Source: Meghimatium bilineatum (lineage: Eukaryota; Mollusca; Gastropoda; Stylommatophora; Philomycidae). Taken from it: a DNA stretch of 64,000 bases. The position numbers and the translations under genes were made by a program. Shown here in pieces: positions 44,041 through 55,339 of the stretch (the first letter of the stretch is position 1; every line of letters starts with the position of its first letter). The stretch is from positions 27,063,196-27,127,195 of the forward strand of contig CM067298.1 in assembly GCA_034231615.1 (NCBI GenBank), read 5' to 3'. The notes under the pieces were generated by a model. The model was given only the letters and a program-made list of their open reading frames with translations, did no database searches and was not told where the DNA came from.

Positions 44041-45051
44041 CAGTGGTGTTAAGGGAATCGTATTTCTCTCGGTGGTCCAAGGTTAGCAGATAACCAAGAT
44101 CCCAAAATTACCTCCTCATGGTGCGCCCTGGAAAGAGAAGTACAGGGGCTCGTGTTTCTTCTTGCCAACACTTTTGGGGATTGTGTTTGTCAATGTGGAG
44201 ACTGAAGACGTATTGAGAATTGACTGCACAAACAAGACAAGCAGTGTCTCCGCGTCTGTGCCAGCACATACAGCGTCACCGTTGACATACAGTGCTACAA
44301 GACAGTCCTGCTGGAGAATGCAATTGTCACGAAATGGGAAGATGTCAAGACGAAAAATGAGATCGCAAGGATGACATATTTAGTACAATGAGAGGTTGGC
44401 ACATCGCTAGAGGGCAGCGTTATCAGCAAACGGAAAGGGAAAACGTTAAAAGGAAATCGTAAATAAATTTTCTTGAGCTCGAGAACAAGCTTCTAGTCTC
44501 CTTTGCTCCTAAAACAAATGTGTGGAGCCTCAGACATGGCATGATGTCGGCGAATTGCATCTCGGTTAAGAGGGCGAACGAACCCGGGCCAAAATCTACT
44601 GTCAATGATTTTCTATCTTGGAATAATTCTTGCAGAGTTAAGAGATTTAGAACCCGATGAACACAGGCACAATATGTCTAATTACTGGAGTCGAGTTCAC
44701 TGGCAGCGGAACACCTCTTGCGAGACTGACGTATGTCGACCCAAGCCTAAATTCTTGACGACTGCTGTCCAGGGAAATGTTTTGGCATATAAAGTCTAAG
44801 GGCACAGTGGGTGGAAAACGTCACAGTGTAGAGTCGATAAATATCCATCACCTGGTAACAGATGGGAAGTCTGCCACAGGCAAAAGAAGCCTACCACCCG
44901 AATTAAAAGCATAACGTAAATGGATGTGCTAGACCTGAGGTACAAATAACGCAGCTATGATGTAAACTAGCAGCACAACGTACTTCACACTCCCCTGCGG
45001 AAATCACACACACTTTCGTACTGAATATCAGAGAGCGAACGCAGAAGAAGA
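44041..45051 (+). mobile_element. 1-kb unclassified dispersed repeat with SINE-like 3' tail
   Basis: Roughly 1 kb of GC-richer sequence. Its first 370 bp align with 62781-63170 (shared AGATAACCAAGATCC/GGATAACCAAGATCC, GCCAACACTTT/ACCAACACTTT, AATGTGGAGACT/GATGTGGAGACT, CTAGAGGGCA). Its end, GAGAGCGAACGCAGAAGAAG, matches the 3' tail of SINE-B. It could be the 3' part of the LINE partner that mobilises the SINEs, or a long SINE. Open frames in it have no recognised domain. Confidence 0.55.
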
Positions 45052-45053
45052 AG

Positions 45054-45305
45054 ATCTATTCCAGTCAGATCTATACCTGTCAGATCTATACCAGTCAAAT
45101 CTATACTAGTCAGATCTATACCTGTCAGATCTATACCAGTCAAATCTATACTAGTCAGATCTATGCCTATCAGATCTATACTAGTCAGATTTATGCCTAT
45201 CAGATCTATACTAGTCAGATCGATGCCTATCAGATCTATACTAGTCAGATTTATGCCTATCAGATCTATACTAGTCAGATCGATGCCTATCCGATCTATA
45301 GTCAG
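45054..45305. repeat. 15-bp minisatellite, about 17 copies
   Basis: Unit CCAGTCAGATCTATA with CTAGTCAGATCGATG and CCTATCAGATCTATA variants, partly in a 30-bp alternation. The reverse frame stays open as five-residue repeats (LTSID, LIGID) within a 112-codon frame. It begins at the 3' tail of the preceding element. Confidence 0.95.
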
Positions 45306-45439
45306 ATATTTTTGCTTTGACATTTTCTCAAGCGTCCGCTAGTTATTTTGTTATCTCATCTTGTATATCATAAGATTCAAACACATTCACAATGACGAAC
45401 TAACTAATAAAAATAAGGAAAAAATGAAAGATAAAGAGT

Positions 45440-45511
45440 GAGTGAGAGAGAGAAAGAGAGAAAAGAGAGAGAGAGAGAGAGAGAGAAGGGGGGAGAGAGA
45501 GAGGGAGAAAG
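45440..45511. repeat. GA-rich low-complexity run
   Basis: GAGA/AGAG run with a short G stretch. The arginine/glutamate-rich frame over it is an artefact. Confidence 0.9.
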
Positions 45512-45879
45512 ACTGCAGCGAGTATAGAAGACCCTGGACTATTCATGTCTCACTTAATTGTCTAATGAAAGGAATCCCGTTACACGTAATCTTCGTCACT
45601 GAGCGAGCAAATTACTCAACGAATGTCGACTCTGATTATACTTCTCCGAGTTTTATTACTTCTCTCGACCGATCCTCTAGATTCAAAGCGTCTTCAGATT
45701 TTCATCCCTTTCTTTTGTTGTCTTCTGTCAGTAGACTATCTGGCTACAGAAGTCTTTATTCTACCATCAGAGTTCCCAGATTGTCCATCTTATGGTCACA
45801 ATTTGTAAAAATTCTTCAAGTTTAAAATGTTATGGGCCATGGTACTACCATGGTACATGAGACATACAATAGAGAAGCG

Positions 45880-47200
45880 CAGAGTTTTTAATGCACAAGT
45901 TTCATAGACTACTCAAAAGCATTAAGTAATAAAGACTGTAACACACCAGAAATTATGGAGCAAAATGAAAAACATGTGCTTCCTACACCATCTTATGTCA
46001 CTCATTAAAATGCTACTCAAGAGCAATATGCTTCTGGTCGCCTCGAGGAAGAAACATCTTACTGGTTTGAAGTACAAAGAGGAGTCAGGCAGGGAATCTC
46101 ACAACACCTGCTTAACATATACGCAGAAAACAGAATACAAAATGTATGAGAAGACCCACATTATGAAAGTTTCAATTTATACAAAGTCTCAATATCAAAG
46201 GACACGAGATCCAAAAAATTAGGTATGCAGATGACATCACCCTAATATCAAGGAGCCTCATAGGATTTGAGCAAATGATTATGTCAGTCAAACATCATAG
46301 AGAAACACAAAATATGTTCCCTAGTGCAAATAATGAAAAACTAATGCATTTAAACAGAGAGGAACACTCATTGACAAAGAACAACTGGAAAATGTCAGTA
46401 ACTTTTAATATCTCGGGTCAACCGTCAACACTTCAGGAGATTGCTCAGCAGAAATCAGAAATAGATTAGCAAAGGCCTTAACAAAAAACACAGATTACAA
46501 ATCTATCACAAGTAGTAAACAGAATAACAAAGTTACAACTATTAAGAAGCTATATTTTTACAGTGGCATTATATGGTTATGAGAAGTGGTCAGTGACAGC
46601 CATGGAAAAGAAAATATCGGTATTCGAAATCAAATCCCACCGAAGACGGATGTGTCAGGCCATTAGTGAAAATAAAACGGCGACACAACGCATTTCCATT
46701 CTCTGGACTACATCCTGCTGGAAATCTAGTAGGACCATGGCCCTGCTACAAAGGAGATCCAGAAATCAAATGTTATAGAATGACAAAATATCACGTACGG
46801 AAAGACGAATCAATGCAGACATCCCAGAAGACTTGAACATATACCTATTTCATAGAATACTCAACGGATTTGACTGCGTAACAGACCAGTAATTATGGAA
46901 AATAATGGAAAAAAATGGGATTCTCACAATATCTCATATCACATCAAAACTATAAAAAAACGCAAGCTGACATATATCGGACATATTATGAGACACATTT
47001 ATTTAGAAAGATTAATCACGGAGGGAAACGTTCCCGGGAAGAGAACAAGAGGCAGACCAATACCGTGATGGGCATTGGATATCGACGACTTTCTGAAGAT
47101 GACACTGGAAGAAGTTGGGCAGCTTACACAGAACCAAGAGACTTACAGAGTGCCAGTGAGGACAACGTTCTCACTGTCAGATTTGTAAAGAATGCATAGA
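45880..47200 (+). pseudogene. LINE reverse transcriptase carrying a nested SINE-A
   Basis: The forward strand gives an RT in pieces. HQKLWSKMKNMCFLHHLMSL with LIKMLLKS, then a shifted LEEE-type strand, then VSIYTKSQYQRTRD are palm. LMHLNREEHSL and FNISGQPSTLQEIAQQ are thumb. VALYGYEKWSVTAMEKKISV follows. The tail is YETHLFRKINHGGKRSREEN with TNTVMGI and a VRTTF-like end. A SINE-A (46636-46761) sits in it with a 10-bp duplication. The family is the same as at 55.7-56.8 kb. At least six stops or shifts are present. Confidence 0.82.
46636..46761 (+). mobile_element. SINE-A fragment nested in LINE, 10-bp TSD
   Basis: GAAATCAAAT at 46626-46635 and 46762-46771 bracket 126 bp of SINE-A (CACCGAAGACGGATGTGTCA to AAGGAGATCCA). 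It ends before the usual TTTGAGAATGAACGC and (GAA)n tail, so either the tail was lost or this is a tail-less insertion. Confidence 0.88.
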
Positions 47201-47429
47201 AATTCATGTCCCGTATGTAGTTCGTTAAAATAAACCTCAACAATAGATAATAGCTGCAGCAAAACTGTAATCCAACAGGCGAAACTAGAGAATAAAGTAA
47301 TGAAATTGTCCTTATAACTGGTAACACACTTTGGTAGCATATCCTATTCAGGACGTAGTTATCAACCCAGCATTTGTTGGCTGTGGTGATTTTTCTAGGC
47401 AATATAAATATGTTCAGTAGTTTGCCATT

Positions 47430-47520
47430 TCTTTCTGAACGGTCTGGAACATACTTTATAACACATAAATAGACGCTTCGACCAAACTGTCTTTATCAAG
47501 TGCACAACATAGCACACATC
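47430..47520 (-). other. GAAACG-motif fragment, reverse strand
   Basis: The complement reads CACTTGATAAAGACAGTTTG then GTCGAAGCGTCT: CTTGATAAA, a GAC/GTC hairpin and GAAGCG in place of GAAACG. A degenerate copy of the recurrent motif. Confidence 0.35.
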
Positions 47521-47539
47521 GAGTTAGAAACGGTACTGT

Positions 47540-48280
47540 CCACATTAACATAATTATTATTTCCGATTCAGTGTAATTCGCTGACCCAATATCACATGCA
47601 ACAGAGATAAAAAGCCTGTATCACAAATATATGTTGCCACAAATAGAAGAAATGTATCGATAGCTATTTTTGCCAAATTTGGTTAGAAATCGAAGATCGA
47701 AGGCTAACATTCAGTGATTGAATTTTTATACAACATATCTCTAGCTCCCGAATGTCTTCAGTTCCATGAATTCATACTGATAATCTTAAGAAACTATTTC
47801 AACTAATAACTTGAGTAGATTTCGTACTAAATACAATTGACCATTACTGCGTTCTCGAAAGTATCACTTAAATTTATATGTCAGTGCTGTCATATATTGC
47901 AACATTTTTTTCCATCTTCCAGTAGCATTTGATCACTGTCACCAGCTACATGTGATAATTTCTCGAACACGGCAACATATTTTAGCTTGACAAGTCTCTT
48001 CCAATTTTCATCTTGCTCATGAGAGCTTTCAAAGAGTCAACGAATTATTATATGTATATTTCTTGCTTGCATCGGAAGATTCAGTTTGTTTATCTACTAA
48101 AAATATCAACAAAACAGGAAAGTCGTAAAAGTAATTCTTTATCATCAAACAAGACACACAATGGAATCCCACCTTGAATTTCAACAAATTATTTCAGAGT
48201 TCAGCTCTACTCTCAAATATCTTAATACATTTCCTCTTGAAAGCCATCAAGCATTCGCTAGGAAAAAGAAGTAACTGGTG
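47540..48280 (-). pseudogene. hAT transposase remnant (ZBED/SCAND3-like)
   Basis: The reverse strand gives WLSRGNVLRYLRVELNSEI, CVLFDDKELLLRLS, CFVDIFS, SLKALMSKMKIGRDL, a NPF-equivalent region, LPNLAKIAIDTFLLFVATYI and CDTGF. The last part corresponds to the A-x-x-x-LLPF-x-x-TYLCE-x-GFS-x-L signature near the C-terminus of SCAND3-type hAT transposases. Order and spacing match a normal transposase C-terminal half of about 240 residues, with several stops. It complements the forward remnant at 7695-8275. Confidence 0.72.
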
Positions 48281-48595
48281 GTATGCATCCATATTAATGC
48301 ATAACTGATTGAGAAATCATGTGGTCAGATCACATCATTTGACAAAATTCACAATTTGATTTATTAGCTGCATAACCCTCTACACATTTTCCCACAACAT
48401 ATTTTTAGATTCAATGGAAGATGACACAGTTTCCAAAATATCTGAGCTCTGTGCAGTTGTTTCATGAGTAGAACAAAAGATAAGCTCTTCTTTAAATTAA
48501 CATGAGTAAAAATATATCATGCAACAGATAGGGGAAAACAACAAATAGGCTGTTGATAGGTCGGTCCACTTGGAGTTAAACTGTTTGCAGTGTGA

Positions 48596-48895
48596 AACAT
48601 AAGGATCGCGGTAATCTAGTTCATAGTGAGCTTGCTTGATATCACCGGTTTACAACGTGCCGGGTTTGAAACCACGTCCGCACACAAAAAAAGCCGGGTT
48701 GTGATTTCTCACTTGACACGACCACTCCCACAGTAGACTCAACTGTAAATGAGTACCTGACGCATGAGTTAGGGGAGGTAAAGACAGCAAGGAAGGGAAC
48801 TGGCCACCCCACCTAATAGTTACTGCGGCTTAGTACATGAAGAATTATCTTCATCTCCGACGGCAGGTTGCTGAAATGGGTTATACCGTTACCTT
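48596..48895 (+). mobile_element. tRNA-derived SINE with conserved-looking body
   Basis: A-box-like TCTAGTTCATAGTGAGC and B-box-like CCGGGTTTGAAACCACG lie at tRNA spacing, followed by a body containing ACTCAACTGTAAATGAGTAC, CTGACGC, GGGAACTGGCCACCCC and ATCTTCATCTCCGACGGCAG. The ACTGTAAATGAGTACCTG word is reminiscent of shared central domains of tRNA-derived SINE superfamilies in invertebrates, though I cannot name which. It ends in an A-rich stretch. Single copy here. Confidence 0.5.
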
Positions 48896-48989
48896 TTAAA
48901 AATATATCTTGCAGAAAGCACATGGAGAGCTACTGGACCACGATGCCACATTAGTCAATTCAAGTTCAATTAAAAATAAGTGAAATAAT

Positions 48990-49345
48990 TGTGCAGACTC
49001 CATCTTCTACACAACCTACCTTCATGATGTTATGTTGCAACTCCATCTTCTACACAACCTAGCTGTTCAGATCAGACTTATACTCCATCTTCTACACAAC
49101 CTACTTCATGATGTTATGTGCAGACTCCATCTTTTACACAACCTACTTCATGATGTTATAGCTATGTTACTGATTCTACTTTGAAAAATACATATTCATC
49201 CTTCTGTATTATTATCTATCTGCATACATATTCATCCTTCTGTATTATTATCTATCTGCATACATATTCATCCTTCTGTATTTTATCTATCTGCATACAT
49301 ATTCATCCTTCTGTATTATTATCTATCTGCATACACATTCATCCG
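48990..49345. repeat. two adjacent minisatellites
   Basis: First, ACTCCATCTTCTACACAACC followed by TACTTCATGATGTTATGT, about four irregular copies (48990-49160). Then a 36-bp unit CATATTCATCCTTCTGTATT followed by ATTATCTATCTGCATA, about 4.5 copies (49187-49345), one lacking ATT. Confidence 0.92.
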
Positions 49346-51280
49346 CATGCAAGTTTGTCTGTTTACATATCTAACTGGAATGAGTGTCACAATCTGGGAG
49401 GTCGTAGTGACATGACTACTACAATCTGTATTATTTCTGTAAGGTCACAGATATAATGAAAACAAATTTGATAACGCCCTCCTCTGTTAAAAGAGTACCT
49501 AACAATAAACGATACTTTCTATTTGCAGAATAATAAAATAACATTGGCATGAGCCCCTATCTCACCGAGTTTGGAAAGCGAAGTCAGCCAGGAAGATTAT
49601 CATTTACTTTCAAATTAATTAGCCCCTATTATAAAGTGGTTATAAGGTAATACTTATTTTCAATCAAACATAACCACACACAGGAGATGAACATGAGATG
49701 AACGTGAAATGAATATGAGATCAACACGAGATGAACATTATAATAACATGAGATCAATATGAGATTGCTTTATGATAAATTCAGAATTAAATGGAAAATA
49801 CAACTTTGTGAAAGTGAAGTTGCTGTACACAGCCATAAACAAGGGACGTGAAGAGGTTTGAGGGTTACACTTCGCCTTCTTCCTTGGGGCGTGAGGAGGT
49901 TGGGTGGGGGTACTCACATTCTTCCTCTTCCTTGGGAAATGGAACTTGACATTTACTATTAGTAAGCACGCCAAATAAGCGTATAACAGCGTATAGAACC
50001 CATTTCCTCATGATAATCCTTTTCCTCGACAAAATTCATTAAGAATATCACAACTAGAGGAAATGAATTTTTTCATAAGGTGAGGTCCGTTACCGGAGAC
50101 GTATAGACTGTGCTTACTCATACTTGGATAGACTAGGTGTGCCCAATCAGCCTCGATAACAAGGAGGAAAAACCAAAACTTTGCTTGTATTTTGTTGTTT
50201 ACGGGAGTAAGGCAAGTCCCTGTTCGGGATATTCCTATGTCAGATTAATGTGTTATTAGACATTTTCCGCGCTGTTATTGGCTGATAGCATAAAGTGATA
50301 GCATAAAGTGATAGCATAAAGTGATAGCATAAAGTGATAGCATAAAGTGATCAATGAACAGTTTTGTCACCCTCGATGAATGACTCAGCACGTATTGTTA
50401 TACTGAAGAAGATGGTGGTGAAAGCCCATATAACTGAGACGAGGCAAATCTCTTTCAGCCCATACAACTTTATAATCGTATTGTTATAACGTAGAAGCAG
50501 CTTTGGTGATTCAAATATCAGCAGTCTTTGTGGAATGTTGAGACCCAAGTTGTTAGCACCCCCCCCCCTCCAAACCAGAAATCCCATTTAGCTGCTGTTT
50601 TTGTTTGTTCTATGCTAATATGTCATTACTCTCACTCCATCCTCATTTTTTATTTATACATTTTATTGCTATCGATATTTTAAATTAAAAAATATGTTAT
50701 TGTGTTTTTTATATTTAATATAATACTTTTCGTGCTTTCGAAATTTAGGCTGACCTATATGCCAACATTGACCGAGAACAAAAAAATGCATACATGGAAT
50801 TCTGACGTTCATTTTAATTGCGTCATTTCTGGAATTTCTCTTCCTGAACACTTCCTGGAATTTAGTCAGTGCACATTTTTTTTTATCACTGGATTTGTGA
50901 GATTGCTAATTACGGAGAGACAAACAGTCGATAAACTCGATATGTGCTCTGCTTACGAATGCTATGGTTCCTTCCTGTTTATGTTCTAGGAAGTGTAGTT
51001 CGTCGAAAACGTACACTGATATTTCTTCTGTCTTATTTCTTCCTCTTGTGAATTATACTTCCCGTCACGTAGACGTAGTACTTGTATTATTGCAATAAAA
51101 ATAGTTCCAAATTGTACGAATTCGTTGCAATACTTTAACAACACATTAGTACCTAAGTGAAACTTTCAAGTATCATTTCATGTCATTTATAACATATTTC
51201 CATTTAGTTTATTGTATTTGACTCAAAATAATTTCGTATACACATAACAGTATAACGTTCACTCACACATATGCGTCGTT

Positions 51281-51282
<2 letters not shown>
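49346..51282. other. no gene; short tandem repeats only
   Basis: Contains an irregular ATGAACATGAGATG run (49684-49765) and five copies of the 13-bp AGCATAAAGTGAT (50287-50351). A 95-codon forward frame at 50702-50989 has no recognised motif. Nothing else supportable. Confidence 0.45.

Positions 51283-51322
<40 letters not shown>
51283..51322. repeat. (TA)n microsatellite
   Basis: Uninterrupted TA run immediately 5' of a LINE tail. Confidence 0.95.
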
Positions 51323-51324
<2 letters not shown>

Positions 51325-51556
51325 AGCATATCGAAAACAACAAGTAAAATGGTTCGGTCACCTTATGAGAATGAACCCGAACCATATATCAATAAGAGCA
51401 TATAATAAAAGAACATCCGGACGTAAAGCGAAAGGTGGACCAAGAAAACGGTGGATAGAAAACATCAAGATAACCTTGAACAAAAATGGATTAAATACAA
51501 CCACGGCGACACATCTGATCTTGGAACGACAACTGAAGTTCCCAACCTACTCTTAA
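51325..51556 (+). pseudogene. LINE RT tail, open frame
   Basis: The forward strand reads VKWFGHLMRMNPNHISIRAY, then NKRTSGRKAKGGPRKRWIEN, IKITLNKNGLNTTTATHL and LERQLKFPTYS with a stop at 51554. No internal lesion is seen in about 75 codons. It is the tail of a LINE family also seen at 52905-53220. The 5' truncation point coincides with the TA microsatellite. Confidence 0.8.
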
Positions 51557-51651
51557 CGGCAAATGTGAATACGATCAACCATTGTTCAATCTTTTAGTGG
51601 GAACAGACAATAAACAATACAATAACAATCAAATATTGCAATCCCTTCTTG

Positions 51652-51654
<3 letters not shown>

Positions 51655-51707
<53 letters not shown>
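51655..51707. repeat. (TA)n microsatellite
   Basis: About 53 bp of TA. A CA-rich run follows at 51808-51863. Confidence 0.95.
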
Positions 51708-51710
<3 letters not shown>

Positions 51711-52189
51711 AATACAGCTGACATATATTACATATATTACTAGTACAAGGAGTACATGTATAAACACTATAACACACTTATTATATACGTATATAATACA
51801 TTGTAACACACACGCACGCACGCACATCGCACATACGCACACACACACACACACACACACATATAACATGTATTCTAAAGTTGATACTTTAATATTTTTG
51901 TCTTTGCCCCAATTTGAAAATAATAAGGAATGGCTGTCGTGTCATTATTTGTGACAGATACGTCAGACGCACTAGAGACAGCATATGTCTGTTGAGAGCT
52001 TTCTCCATAAGCTTCTTCAGATCGTGAATCCATAATTAGGACCTGGGATATTGACAGAAACAATGTTTCTTGACCTTATTTTCATCTGTCATTGTCTCTC
52101 ACTGCAAACATAATTTTGCTCCCGGCAGATGACATTTCTATTAAGGAAACAAACTTCAGAAATGTAATCAATACATTATCATAACCACA

Positions 52190-52556
52190 GCAGTAACAGT
52201 TCATACAGGAAAACTGGTACAATAACAGTAGCGACAGTTCATACGGTGATAACTGTGTACAGTAACAGTAGCGACAGCTCATACGGTGATAACTGTGTAC
52301 AATAACAGTAGCGACAGCTCATACGGTGATAACTGTGTACAGTAACAGTAGCGACAGCTCATACGGTGATAACTGTGTACAGTAACAGTAGCGACAGCTC
52401 ATACGGTGATAACTGTGTACAATAACAGTAGCGACAGCTCATACGGTGATAACTGTGTACAATAACAGTAGCGACAGCTCATACGGTGATAACTGTGTAC
52501 AGTAACAGTAGCGACAGCTCATACGGTGATAACTGTGTACAGTAACAGTAGCTAAA
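52190..52556. repeat. 40-bp minisatellite, about 9 copies
   Basis: Unit ACAGTAACAGTAGCGACAGC followed by TCATACGGTGATAACTGTGT. It contains CAGTAACAGTAG internal repeats, and the central copies are nearly identical. Confidence 0.96.
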
Positions 52557-52669
52557 GTGCATACGTGCATAAAGTGATAATAGATGCGATAACAGTAGTT
52601 ACAGTAGAGAAAGTGATAACGGATACGATACAAGGAGCATCAGTACATACATTGATACACCTACAGCGC

Positions 52670-52870
52670 AACTCCAACATCCCTTGTCTCTTTTCTTGGA
52701 GTGCACTATGATAGACTGTATCTTGTCCATCTTGTGATGCGTCCATCCCACTTGTATCTCTGACTACCTCTTGCTCGCCCACTCCACTCAACTCTACCTT
52801 CCAACAAGATCTTCAACAAGGTGTTATGTCTTTTAATTTGTCACAACTATTTTATTTGTTTGTCTTTTTT
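52670..52870 (-). pseudogene. LINE RT tail remnant
   Basis: The complement reads, in shifting frames, an IKRHNTLLKILLEGR-like block, QEVVRDTSGMDASQDGQ and a CTPRKETRD-like ending, corresponding to LLKTLLEGKVKGK..ECTTKTRDRR of the 14117 family. Old, with stops, and no TSD found. Confidence 0.5.
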
Positions 52871-52904
52871 ATTTACTATAATGACAGAGAAACTAGAATA
52901 AAAA

Positions 52905-53220
52905 CTCGAGCCTGAGAACAGCACGCCATACATAGGGTAACATAGACACACAAAAGATCAAATGGTTCGGCCACCTAATCAGAGTGAAACCAGGTCGCAT
53001 TCCATTGAAAGCCATGAATAAAGGATCATCTGAAAAGAGAAACAAGGGAATACCCAGACGACGATGGAGACATCAGAGAAATACTAGAACACCAAGGCTG
53101 CACAATGGCAGCGGCATCACAGTTAGCTAAATAAAGACATCGACTCCCCATGACGCCTAGCGGCACACATCGACACCCCATGATGCCTAGCGGCACACAT
53201 CGATGGACAAGACAAGACAA
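52905..53220 (+). pseudogene. LINE RT tail plus duplicated 3' end
   Basis: The forward strand reads TQKIKWFGHLIRVKPGRIP, then LKAMNKGSSEKRNKGIPRRR and W, followed by a shifted QRNTRTPRLHN region. The end CATCGACACCCCATGATGCC followed by TAGCGGCACA is present twice to three times in tandem (53129-53203), a local duplication of the 3' end. The family is related to the 51325 copy. Confidence 0.7.
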
Positions 53221-53978
53221 CACTAATATTTCGTATTAAATACGCAGCGTTGTCAGAACCTCTTTGTTTTCTCATCCCACGAATTTATATCTTTCTTCTA
53301 CATAACAACATCGTAAAAACATATATTCTGTCTTATAGCTGTTCGATCATTATCCGAATTCCTGAACCATACATTCATGTAGAGTAAGATGTAAATAAAA
53401 AAATGAAGGAAAGTTTTTTTGCCATTTTCACGTCATTGATGGAAATACAATGTCAGGTCATTATAATTATTATTTCTAGTTTTGTGTGCTATTTTGAAAT
53501 GTTAACAGTGTCTTCATCTAATAGAAAGTACCTTTTGGCCATTCCTATTTTCCTTTCAACTCATGTTTAATATCTACGATAATTTAGGAATATGTACCAG
53601 TTATAGGAAACTGATTGTTTGGGGAATTTCCCCACATACTTTTATGTTTAGTATTAGTGTCTCCTCAATTTTATTTATTATCGTAGTTTTTTTAATGTTG
53701 ATATCTAAACGATATTCCCTACATGATATATGTCTACATGATATGTCTACATGATATGTCTACATGATATGTCTACATGATATATTACATTTTGTAGTTC
53801 CTATTCACTCTCTGCTTCTAGGACTGAGTAATATGCACATTGCAGATTGTTTAGTATTTTTCCACTGATTCCTATACCACGATTCACTAACTTTTCCCTG
53901 AAACAAATATAATTATTTGATTAACAATCTAACGTATAAATGCCAATTTTCGTATATAATGTTATATGTGGTTATATA
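53221..53978. other. no gene; short tandem repeat
   Basis: Four copies of the 13-bp CATGATATGTCTA occur at 53723-53775. The remainder is unrecognised. Confidence 0.45.
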
Positions 53979-54530
53979 TCAAATGACATATTCTTTCCTG
54001 AACGTTGTCTTCGTCGTAGATACTCTGAGCGCATATTTGTTCCCGGTAAGCAGGCCTGCATTGACCAGAGACATGTGCATACATTCTTCGATGTCACTGG
54101 TCCATCGTCTTCTTGGGCTTCCTCTTCTTCTCTTGCCTGGCACTCTTCCCTCTAGAATCAACTTTTCGATACCATCATGTCGCTTTAAGTGTCCAAAATA
54201 CTGTAACTTCCTTCCTATGATGGTATTTAGAACCCACCCTTCATTTAGTTTAAGTATTTTCAAAACTTTAATGTTCTTCTTTTTCTCTGTCCATGCTATA
54301 CGTAGGATCTTTCTGTAGCACTTCATTTCAAATGAATTTATTCTTTTGGATATTGTCTTGTCCAAGTCTCGCATTCTTATGTTGCCATTGGGAAAACACA
54401 AATCTTAAAAGGGTTACTTTAGTGTCATTATTACTACTTTGCCATAGCTTTCTCATTTGTGTTAGTTTAAGTGTTACAATTGCGAGTCTTCTTCTAATCT
54501 CGACTGACTAATCTCCGGAACTGTTTATTA
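53979..54530 (-). pseudogene. LINE RT tail, 140-codon open frame
   Basis: The reverse strand keeps a long open tail: KTISKRINSFEMKCYRKILR, IAWTEKKKNIKVLKILKL, QYFGHLKRHDGIEKLILEGR, VPGKRRRGSPRRRWTSDIEE and STTKTTFRKE. Upstream, shifted, IRRRLAIVTLKLTQMRKLWQ and FPMATYECETWT continue the thumb region. The terminal TTF-x-KE links it to the families at 3.9, 46-47 and 56 kb. Only one frameshift is evident in about 180 codons, so it is relatively young. Confidence 0.85.
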
Positions 54531-55035
54531 TTGCTCCAATATATTTGGTTAGAACAAACAAATATACACTTTATATTTATCCTCATGTCCAGTTTTGATG
54601 CACGAATGAAATCATTTGATCTTTTTCGGCATACTAATTATTACAATAATGTGTTCACAATGTTCGGATATAATACCTATTGAAGATGATTTCTCAAGTG
54701 ATCGGCATGGAGACATTTGTGACATTGTTTGTCATTGATAATTATAATTAGTGCGATACCAGGGACGTGCCGAGATATGATTTAGATAGGCGTCGAATCA
54801 GGCGTCAGCAATCAAAATATATTGTCGGGGGCATCATTTCGTAGAAAAAACATTTAAAGGGGGCGGCATTTCGAAGACCTGCATTATACTGAAAAAATCT
54901 ACCGCACAGCCCTGTGGGATACCATACTGAGCGTTCATTGATATATATATGTTCGTTGATGTTGTAATAGTCCTTGTTTCGATTGGTCTGTTCTCACTGA
55001 CTTGAGTACACAGGCTGAAATTCTTGACCGGGCCA
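54531..55035. other. no recognisable feature
   Basis: GGGGGCATCATTTC and GGGGGCGGCATTTCGAAG near 54.8 kb form a small internal repeat. No gene. Confidence 0.35.
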
Positions 55036-55039
55036 CATC

Positions 55040-55140
55040 TTTTTCTGGGGATGTGGTTGGTCAAGTACGGAAAACCTGTTTACTTGTATTGCATTCGGTG
55101 CTGTTAGAAAGACCTGGTTCAATTCCCGTCAGCTGTAAGA
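55040..55140 (+). other. weak tRNA-like sequence
   Basis: CCTGGTTCAATTCCCGTC is a good B-box word and GTTGGTCAAGTACGG a loose A box upstream. The fold is incomplete. Confidence 0.3.
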
Positions 55141-55339
55141 ATTATTTTCATTTATCCTCATGCTTCCTACTTGAATTTACTTATATATAGGTAGCACCAC
55201 TTTGCTGTTCATAAATATAATAATATAACGTTGCTCATGTAATGTGCTTGTAAGGTAAACTGTAAGATAACTTTGAAAGAAATTACACTTCATATGAAAC
55301 ATAATCAGATGTCTCTGAGAAACTATAACTTATTTCGGC

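Noticed and set aside
44985-45323. 112-codon reverse frame of LTSID/LIGID repeats
   Set aside because: Translation of the 15-bp minisatellite, not a leucine-rich or other structured repeat protein.
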